This document shows, in pieces, positions 1 through 5,000 of a stretch of DNA of 5,000 nt. The stretch is from a bacterium SM23_31. Its GTDB lineage: Bacteria; SM23-31. The position numbers were made by a program, and so were the translations under genes. The notes under the pieces are model-generated. The model was not told the origin of the DNA. It saw nothing but the letters and a program-made list of their open reading frames with translations, and did no database searches. Location: positions 1 through 5,000 of the forward strand of contig LJUD01000282.1 in NCBI GenBank assembly GCA_001304035.1. Reading direction: 5' to 3'. Each line of letters begins with the position of its first letter. The first letter of the stretch is position 1.

Positions 1-1
1 T

Positions 2-928
2 GAAGGAGATATATTTGTCACGGATGAAAAAAGAGTCAAAGTCTTCTATAAAAATGGAAAGGAAAAAAGAATTATAGGTCGCCCCGGTCAGGGTCCGGGA
101 GAATTCTTGTCAGCCCAAAATCCTGTTCTCAACAATGAAGGAATTCTATCAGTGCGGAACAAAACAGAATTTTCCATTTTTAACAAGAATTTTTCGTTTA
201 GTAAAAACATAGATATTAGATTTGACCCAAGGTACAATGTATTTAAAGACGATAGACCTTCAAGTTTAACCGAAAATAAATTACTGGTGTTAAATCAGGA
301 TGAGTGGATTGTAAATTTTACCTTATCTTTACTAGTTAATAGAATGAATCAGCATATCATAACAGTTCTTGTATTTGATAACGGTAAAAATCTACATACA
401 CTTTCTTTACATGAAATACAATTCGTTCAGGAAGGTATTTTAATCCCCAATCGGGGAAATATTTATTGGGGTTATTTACCTGATAATAGTATAATCTATA
501 CTCATACCCGATTTGACAGACATACAGAAGACGGCGCTCATTACTATGATCTGCATGTATTTTCGCCGGGCAGTGAAAAGAAAACGATAATATGCCATGC
601 TTACAAACCTGTAGAAGTACAAGAAAGATCTATAAATGTGTTTAAGAAAAAACCGGAATATTTAAAAAAAGACCCTTTTTATCCACCTTTGAATGGCTTC
701 CTTGTTGATAATACTACAATATTTGCCTTCACCTACAGTAAAAACGAAACCGAGGAAATTCTCACAGATATCCTTGATGCATTTGAAGGGAAATACATTT
801 CATCCGCTTACTTTCCATGGATACCTGATTGTATCAAAAACGGCTATGCATACAGAATCGCAAAGAATAAAGAGGGTTTTGATGTAGTCGAAAAGTACCG
901 CATCGACCCGGCAGTGTACGGGAAGTGA
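2..928 (+). CDS. 6-bladed beta-propeller protein, 5'-truncated by the window edge
   Basis: The frame is open from base 2 to the TGA at 926-928, giving 308 visible residues. A TTG at 107 could be taken as a start, but clear homology to the downstream paralogue begins before it, so the real start lies upstream of the window; by alignment about 67 residues are missing. The first visible blade reads DIFVTDEKRVKVF, then GRPGQGPGEF, the signature of the bacterial 6-bladed beta-propeller lipoproteins (NHL/TolB-like, probably Pfam PF17170 or a relative). The middle alternates beta-strands and turns without recognisable catalytic residues. The C-terminus, from NGYAYRI to EKYRIDPAVYGK, matches the next gene closely. 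These propellers are usually exported lipoproteins with poorly known binding roles. Whether this copy has a lipobox cannot be seen. The family call is fairly secure; the function is unknown. Confidence 0.85.
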   Translation, partial: EGDIFVTDEKRVKVFYKNGKEKRIIGRPGQGPGEFLSAQNPVLNNEGILSVRNKTEFSIFNKNFSFSKNIDIRFDPRYNVFKDDRPSSLTENKLLVLNQDEWIVNFTLSLLVNRMNQHIITVLVFDNGKNLHTLSLHEIQFVQEGILIPNRGNIYWGYLPDNSIIYTHTRFDRHTEDGAHYYDLHVFSPGSEKKTIICHAYKPVEVQERSINVFKKKPEYLKKDPFYPPLNGFLVDNTTIFAFTYSKNETEEILTDILDAFEGKYISSAYFPWIPDCIKNGYAYRIAKNKEGFDVVEKYRIDPAVYGK

Positions 929-931
929 GGT

Positions 932-955
932 GGAGGAGATTTAATTTTAAAGGAG
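932..955 (+). promoter_or_regulatory. Two Shine-Dalgarno-like sites upstream of the second propeller gene
   Basis: The 36-nt gap after the first gene contains GGAGGAG at 932-938 and AAAGGAG at 949-955. The second lies 9 nt before the ATG at 965 and 4 nt before an ATG at 960 that opens only a two-codon frame (ATG AAA TGA). The ATG at 965 is therefore the start, set by the site at 949-955. The site at 932-938 has no start codon at a useful distance. Confidence 0.6.
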
Positions 956-964
956 AACAATGAA

Positions 965-2203
965 ATGAAAATGTTTCGCATATTAGTTATCGTTCTTTTA
1001 TTGTTTTTTAATTGCAGCAAAGATGTTGATGTTCAGACTTTTGAAATGGAGCCGCCGTTAACCGATGTGTTGACGTTCGAGCTTTCTTTCGGTGATGAAA
1101 ATACTATTGATAAAGATGAATTTCTGCTTGCCCGTCCCCGAAGCCGAAGAATTGTTGTAAACCAGAACGAAGATATATATGTGTATGATGAGTACAAGAT
1201 TAAGGTTTACGATAAAAACGGTAATCCTAAAACGATCTTCGGCCGTATGGGTAATGGTCCGGGCGAATTTAGAGGTATCGTACGTCCGTTAAAAATATCA
1301 CCCGAAGGTATCCTGAGTGTATATGATCGAGGCTTTCCCTCTTATATAAGTCTGTTCTCTCCTGAACATAAGCTTATTGCAAAGAGAAGTATTGAAAACA
1401 ATGAAATCTTCAAAAGTATAAGGGATTCATATAAGCTTGAAAGAGATCCTGAGCTCTATGCATTGGGTGAAAACGAATTTATCCTTATGGGTAATGATGT
1501 GCAAGAGGAGAATAATCCGCAAGATGATGTCTACTATGAATATCTTTTCCATTTGAATCAAGGCGATGTGAACCTTATTACAAAACAAAGAAATGTATTC
1601 ACATTCATATCGATAATTGGTAATGCTTTTTCAAGAGGGGGCACTGGATTTACAGGAAGGTTAAACTACACCATTCTTCCTAACAGGAGACTACTCTATT
1701 CTCATGCTGCTCATGATGCTTCTGTGGAGAACGGTATAGGAACGGCGGTACTGCATATTGTATCTCTTGATACCGGGGAGATGAACGACATCCAATTCAC
1801 CTATGAGCCGAGAGAAATTACGGATTCGGAAATAGAAATATATGACTATATGGGGGAATCGAAGTCAGTAATTATGCAGCATAATAGTGAAATACTTGCA
1901 CGGAAAATAAAATCTGCTTTGCAGGAGGCAGGTTATCACGCACCGTTTCATTCTATCATTTCTGATCGTAATTTTGTTTTTCTTATATATAATAAATTAT
2001 TTTTAAAAGATAATCAATTTTTAAGAAATGGCTATTTAATATACTGTATCGATACTATTAAGCAAAAACAGGTTAGTTCATTTCTTTTAGAGGAGTTGCC
2101 CGATTTTATTTACAATGGATATTTGTACAATATAGGGGAATCAACAGAGGGTTTTGCTGTAATCGAAAAGTACAAAATCGATCCTGCAGTGTACGGGAAG
2201 TGA
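965..2203 (+). CDS. 6-bladed beta-propeller lipoprotein, paralogue of the upstream gene
   Basis: This is a complete 412-residue protein. Residues 1-17 form a short signal: a basic start (MKMFR), a hydrophobic core, then FFNC with Cys17 as the likely lipidated residue. Asn at -1 and Phe at -3 are a relaxed lipobox, so lipidation is probable rather than certain. The first clear blade covers about residues 62-102, with EDIYVYDEYKIKVYD and GRMGNGPGEF (93-102). A second strand-rich blade follows (about 107-142), then less conserved blades, and the tail NGYLYNI...EKYKIDPAVYGK (384-412). Twenty of 35 residues in the GPGEF blade and 21 of the last 32 match the upstream gene, while the middle differs and is about 37 residues longer. 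A tandem duplication in one operon fits. No catalytic motif is visible; a role in binding or sensing in the cell envelope is inference from the fold. Confidence 0.88.
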   Translation: MKMFRILVIVLLLFFNCSKDVDVQTFEMEPPLTDVLTFELSFGDENTIDKDEFLLARPRSRRIVVNQNEDIYVYDEYKIKVYDKNGNPKTIFGRMGNGPGEFRGIVRPLKISPEGILSVYDRGFPSYISLFSPEHKLIAKRSIENNEIFKSIRDSYKLERDPELYALGENEFILMGNDVQEENNPQDDVYYEYLFHLNQGDVNLITKQRNVFTFISIIGNAFSRGGTGFTGRLNYTILPNRRLLYSHAAHDASVENGIGTAVLHIVSLDTGEMNDIQFTYEPREITDSEIEIYDYMGESKSVIMQHNSEILARKIKSALQEAGYHAPFHSIISDRNFVFLIYNKLFLKDNQFLRNGYLIYCIDTIKQKQVSSFLLEELPDFIYNGYLYNIGESTEGFAVIEKYKIDPAVYGK

Positions 2204-2233
2204 CATATTCAAAGAAGAATGCAGAATAAAATC

Positions 2234-2265
2234 ATCCGGTACCGGCTTTAGCCGGAGTACCTGAT
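2234..2265 (+). terminator. Imperfect GC-rich hairpin after the second propeller gene, possible terminator or palindromic repeat
   Basis: The arm GGTAC-CGGC (2238-2246) pairs with GCCG-GTACC (2251-2254 and 2257-2261) around a TTTA loop, with a two-base GA bulge on the 3' side. ATC (2234-2236) can pair with GAT (2263-2265) beyond a C/T mismatch. It starts 31 nt after the stop codon, where a terminator would be expected. There is no T-run after it on the + strand, so an intrinsic terminator is not proven; on the - strand only a weak ATTTTATT tract follows. It could instead be a dispersed palindromic repeat or an mRNA-stabilising 3' end. Confidence 0.4.
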
Positions 2266-2569
2266 ACGCCTGCAAGCTTAGGTATGTGCCATTGGGAATT
2301 CCTTCAATCAACACACTCCCACACAGTATAAACTCCTCCGCGATAAAATGCGATTACTCACACTTATATCCCATTAAAACGACCTTATTTAAGTCTGGTA
2401 CTGGTGCACTATGACCGGCATTAGAATTAGAGCATATTGATTGAATGAAGAAAAAAATACTTTGTATGTAATATGTGGAATTGTTTTTACTTTTGTCAAA
2501 ATCTATATTTCTCTTCGAGATTAAAAATGCAATACATTTAATAAATAGTATCCGATCGATAAGAAATAG

Positions 2570-2583
2570 CATTTTTAAAAATG
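2570..2583. repeat. Perfect 14-bp AT-rich palindrome
   Basis: CATTTTTAAAAATG reads the same on both strands. It lies about 87 bp before the LRR start codon in strongly AT-rich DNA. It could be a protein-binding site, but A/T palindromes of this length arise readily in such DNA. Confidence 0.3.
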
Positions 2584-2603
2584 ACTCAGCACCAAATCTG
2601 AAA

Positions 2604-2620
2604 TATGTTCTAATAACATA
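2604..2620. promoter_or_regulatory. Candidate operator: inverted repeat TATGTT-N5-AACATA
   Basis: Two perfect 6-bp arms separated by CTAAT form a 17-bp site that ends 49 bp before the LRR start codon. The size, symmetry and position fit a dimeric regulator site. No regulator gene is nearby and no firm promoter can be placed around it, so the role is inference. Confidence 0.3.
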
Positions 2621-2641
2621 CATCGTTATTTATCTTGGAAA

Positions 2642-2663
2642 CCTAACATAAAAATTTTAGGAG
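2642..2663 (+). promoter_or_regulatory. Ribosome binding site of the LRR gene, partly inside a short possible stem
   Basis: AGGAG at 2659-2663 lies 6 nt before the ATG at 2670 and fixes this start. CCTAA at 2642-2646 is complementary to TTAGG at 2657-2661, so a 5-bp stem with a 10-nt AT-rich loop could cover part of the Shine-Dalgarno. The ribosome binding site is well supported; the stem is weak and may not matter. Confidence 0.55.
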
Positions 2664-2669
2664 AAGGTT

Positions 2670-5000
2670 ATGAAAAAAGATGCTGTCTGTTTAGGAACTA
2701 TTTTGTTTTTACTTCTTTTGATTATAATGAATCAAAATATTTCTGCACAAACTCTGCAGCAAGATTCTCTTGCCCTTGTTGCCTTGTATGATAGTACCAA
2801 TGGAGCAAATTGGACAAACAACAGCAACTGGCTTTCAGGGCCTGTTTCAAGCTGGTACGGTGTTGATGTCAGCAGCGATCGCGTCGCAATATTGCAGTTG
2901 TCTCTCAATAATTTATCCGGCACCATACCCCCGGAAATCGGGAACCTTACCTACTTGATAGACCTGCGTCTCGATGCAAATCAACTTGCCGGCGCCATTC
3001 CACCTGAAATCGGGAATCTTACCAATCTGATTTATCTGCAACTGCAGTGGAATCGGCTTTCCGGCGCCATACCCACTGAAATCGGCAATCTTACCGCTCT
3101 GGAAGACCTGCGCTTTAATAATAATCAACTTACCGGTTCCATACCCTCCGAAATCGGGAACCTGACAAATTTACGCTATTTCTGGTCATTCCTCAATCAG
3201 CTTGCCGGTTCAATTCCCTCCGAAATCGGGAACCTGACTAATTTACAGAACTTGAATCTCGGAGAAAATCAACTTGCCGGTTCCATACCGCCTGAAATCG
3301 GCAATCTTGTTAATCTGGAAGAATTCTGTCTTGATTACAATCAACTGACGGGCAGCATACCGCCTGAAATCGGGAATCTTGTCAATCTGACGTCATATTT
3401 AGGTATGCAGGAGAATCAGCTTACCGGCTCAATTCCGCCTGAAATCGGCAATCTTGTCAATCTGACGGACCTGCGGCTTGGAGAAAATCAACTTTCGGGC
3501 TCATTACCATCTGAGATCGGGAATATGACAAACCTGCAATACTTGTATCTCGCCAACAATCAACTTACCGGTTCAATACCACCCGAATTCGGGAATTTGT
3601 CAAATTTACTCTATTTCTGGTCATGGGAAAATCAGTTTACCGGCTCATTACCGCCTGAAATCGGAAACTTGACAAACCTGGAATACGTAAGTCTCGGTGG
3701 AAATCAGCTTACAGGTTCGATTCCTGAAGAGATAGGTGATTTATCAAATTTAGTTTTTTTGTATCTCGACAGAAATCAACTTACGGGTTCCATACCACCG
3801 GAAATCGGCAATCTTACCAATCTGGATGAGCTATTTCTTAATACCAATCAGCTTACCGGCAGTATTCCCTCCGCTATCGGCAATCTCGGCAGTCTGACAA
3901 TCCTGAACCTTGAAGAAAACCTGCTTTCCGACTCAATCCCGCCTGAAATCGGTAATCTTACCAATCTGGACGAGCTGTCTCTTAATGATAATCAGCTTAC
4001 GGGCAGTATCCCGCCGGAAATTAGTAATCTTATTAGTCTGGAGGAACTGAACTTTTATAATAATCAGTTAACGGGCAGTATCCCCCCAGAGATTGGAGAT
4101 CTTACTAATCTGGAGGCAATACGTCTTGAAGAAAATCAGCTTACGGGCAGTATCCCGCCGGAGATATGTAATATTACATTACTGCAAGATCTGCGTCTTT
4201 ACAGCAATCAACTTACGGGCAGTATCCCGCCGGAGATTGGAAATCTGCCCATTCTGTCAATTTTCGCGGTTTCTGAGAATCAGCTTACCGGATCAATACC
4301 CCCGGAGATTGGGAATTTGTCAAATTTAACATATTTATGGCTCTATGACAATCAATTTACCGATCTGCCCGATATTACGGGTTTGAATACAATATGCAAT
4401 GTCCGGGTACAGGATAATCAGCTTACCTTTGAAGATGTTGAGCCTAATGTTAGTCATTTTGGAGAATTTCTCTATGCACCCCAGGACAGCGTTGGATCAC
4501 AGAAAGATACAACCGCTGCGCTCGGATCGAGTTTTGCGCTAACCGTCTCAGTCGGCGGTACGGCTAATCAGTATCAATGGATGAAGGATTCAACAGATAT
4601 AACAGGCGCATCCGACAGTACTCTATCCATAAGTCCGGTTCGGTTAACAGATGCAGGAGAATATATATGTAAGATCACGAATACAATCGCCACTGATTTG
4701 ACTCTATACAGCAGACCTGTAACGGTACATGTGGATACGACTGCAATTGTTGTTGTCAGTGAACCGGATACCGTCAACACAGTAACATTACTATCCGATT
4801 CCTCGACCGTAACGGTGAATTTCACCAACGAATCCTCGTTATCGATTAATTTCACAAGTGGGAATGTGGCAAACAATGTGTTAACTGTCACCCAGTATCC
4901 GGATATATCAACCAGTTTTCCTGATGTTCCTGTTTTTAATAACGGGATATTTTACTATGATATTGCACTGGACGTTGACCAGTTCGAGGCGGAATTAACA
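2670..5000 (+). CDS. Secreted leucine-rich-repeat protein with an Ig-like domain, 3'-truncated by the window edge
   Basis: One frame runs 777 codons without a stop to the window end. Residues 1-26 are a Sec signal peptide: MKKD, a hydrophobic core (8-20), and a likely cleavage after ISA at residue 26. Residues 30-72 form the usual N-terminal cap of bacterial plant-type LRR proteins (LALVALYDSTNGANWTNNSN, then SSWYGV). Residues 73-553 hold 20 repeats of type LxxLxLxxNQLTGSIPPEIGNLTNL; residues 554-597 are two degenerate closing repeats. An Ig-like domain follows (about 603-689), with core Trp637 and the tyrosine corner DAGEYIC ending at Cys667; the usual first core Cys is absent. Residues 690-777 are beta-rich and unassigned. 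The fold suggests protein or glycan binding outside the cell, such as adhesion. No sorting signal or anchor is visible, as the C-terminus lies beyond the window. Confidence 0.92.
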   Translation, partial: MKKDAVCLGTILFLLLLIIMNQNISAQTLQQDSLALVALYDSTNGANWTNNSNWLSGPVSSWYGVDVSSDRVAILQLSLNNLSGTIPPEIGNLTYLIDLRLDANQLAGAIPPEIGNLTNLIYLQLQWNRLSGAIPTEIGNLTALEDLRFNNNQLTGSIPSEIGNLTNLRYFWSFLNQLAGSIPSEIGNLTNLQNLNLGENQLAGSIPPEIGNLVNLEEFCLDYNQLTGSIPPEIGNLVNLTSYLGMQENQLTGSIPPEIGNLVNLTDLRLGENQLSGSLPSEIGNMTNLQYLYLANNQLTGSIPPEFGNLSNLLYFWSWENQFTGSLPPEIGNLTNLEYVSLGGNQLTGSIPEEIGDLSNLVFLYLDRNQLTGSIPPEIGNLTNLDELFLNTNQLTGSIPSAIGNLGSLTILNLEENLLSDSIPPEIGNLTNLDELSLNDNQLTGSIPPEISNLISLEELNFYNNQLTGSIPPEIGDLTNLEAIRLEENQLTGSIPPEICNITLLQDLRLYSNQLTGSIPPEIGNLPILSIFAVSENQLTGSIPPEIGNLSNLTYLWLYDNQFTDLPDITGLNTICNVRVQDNQLTFEDVEPNVSHFGEFLYAPQDSVGSQKDTTAALGSSFALTVSVGGTANQYQWMKDSTDITGASDSTLSISPVRLTDAGEYICKITNTIATDLTLYSRPVTVHVDTTAIVVVSEPDTVNTVTLLSDSSTVTVNFTNESSLSINFTSGNVANNVLTVTQYPDISTSFPDVPVFNNGIFYYDIALDVDQFEAELT
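2886..4328 (+). repeat. Array of 20 leucine-rich repeats, 72-bp period
   Basis: Twenty consecutive units encode 24 residues each; the eighth (residues 241-265) has 25. The protein core NQLTGSIPPEIGNLTNL is very constant, and the five or six residues before NQ vary most. Similarity also holds at DNA level between close units. A 29-nt stretch at 3990-4018 recurs exactly at 4134-4162, two units on. A 26-nt stretch at 4140-4165 recurs at 4212-4237, and a 23-nt stretch at 3144-3166 recurs at 3216-3238, each one unit on. Codon choice differs between early, middle and late units, which points to local duplication or conversion. Confidence 0.93.

Larger units (their letters stand above)
2204..2669. 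other. 466-bp non-coding spacer between the propeller pair and the LRR gene
   Basis: No convincing gene is seen on either strand. The first half (to about 2430) has mixed composition and carries an imperfect hairpin just after the stop codon. The second half is clearly AT-rich and holds two palindromes and the ribosome binding site of the LRR gene. Possible promoter-like words are TTGAAT (2441-2446) and TATGTA (2465-2470), 18 nt apart. A match to the Bacteroidota -7 pattern TAnnTTTG occurs at 2488-2495, but its best upstream TTTG (2461-2464) is 23 nt away rather than about 20. Neither is strong. An 89-codon minus-strand frame here looks like chance. Confidence 0.6.

Noticed and set aside
107..109. 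TTG as the start of the first gene
   Set aside because: The frame is open upstream and encodes the conserved GPGEF blade before this codon, so the gene starts outside the window.
2445..2471. Short + strand frame MKKKILCM, resembling the start of a signal peptide
   Set aside because: It stops after eight codons, has no ribosome binding site, and what follows in frame is only AT-rich translation. I see no remnant gene.
2354..2623. 89-codon minus-strand frame in the spacer
   Set aside because: It has no Shine-Dalgarno-supported start, is rich in Ile/Phe/Ser/Lys as expected from translated AT-rich DNA, and matches no family I recognise.
2732..3128. Overlapping frames on both strands inside the start of the LRR gene
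   Set aside because: They are by-products of the repeat DNA; the frame starting at 2670 has a signal peptide, cap and regular LRRs.
2886..4328. CRISPR array or other spaced DNA repeat
   Set aside because: The 72-bp periodicity is continuous coding sequence with codon-level variation and no separate repeat and spacer parts.
4093..4329. 78-codon + strand frame with repeated RAVSRRR-like segments
   Set aside because: Its apparent repeat is the 72-bp LRR unit read out of frame.
4574..4891. 105-codon minus-strand frame opposite the Ig-like region
   Set aside because: It is antisense to a well-supported domain, and its Val/Thr-rich composition mirrors the sense strand.

Overview
The window looks like chromosomal DNA from a moderately AT-rich bacterium with a secreted and surface-protein lifestyle, plausibly of the Bacteroidota/FCB type or a related candidate phylum. 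This rests on two things: tandem lipoproteins of the 6-bladed beta-propeller type with the GRxGxGPGEF signature, and a Sec-secreted protein with long plant-type leucine-rich repeats and an Ig-like domain. No rRNA, tRNA or other marker gene is present, so the taxonomy is only an inference. All three genes lie on the + strand.

Layout. (1) Positions 2-928 hold the 3' part of a beta-propeller protein whose start lies before the window. (2) After a 36-nt gap with a strong Shine-Dalgarno, 965-2203 encodes a complete 412-residue paralogue with a lipoprotein-like signal. The two proteins share the GPGEF blade and an almost identical C-terminus, so they are a divergent tandem duplication and probably one transcription unit. 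(3) Positions 2204-2669 are a 466-bp non-coding spacer. It has an imperfect GC-rich hairpin just after the second propeller gene and an AT-rich downstream half with two palindromes and a possible weak stem over the next ribosome binding site. (4) From 2670 to the window end runs one uninterrupted reading frame (777 codons, no stop). It encodes a signal peptide, an N-terminal cap, 20 regular 24-residue leucine-rich repeats (one of them 25 residues), two degenerate closing repeats, an Ig-like domain and the start of a further beta-rich region. The gene continues past the window.

How they relate. All three products are predicted to be exported, the propellers probably membrane-anchored by lipid (shown only for the second) and the LRR protein secreted or surface-attached. 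Nothing links them enzymatically, and the long spacer suggests the LRR gene is expressed separately. I see no mobile element, CRISPR, defence module or RNA gene, and no convincing new system. The most interesting features are the LRR array with its nucleotide-level traces of repeat duplication, and the paralogous propeller pair with a conserved C-terminal tail.
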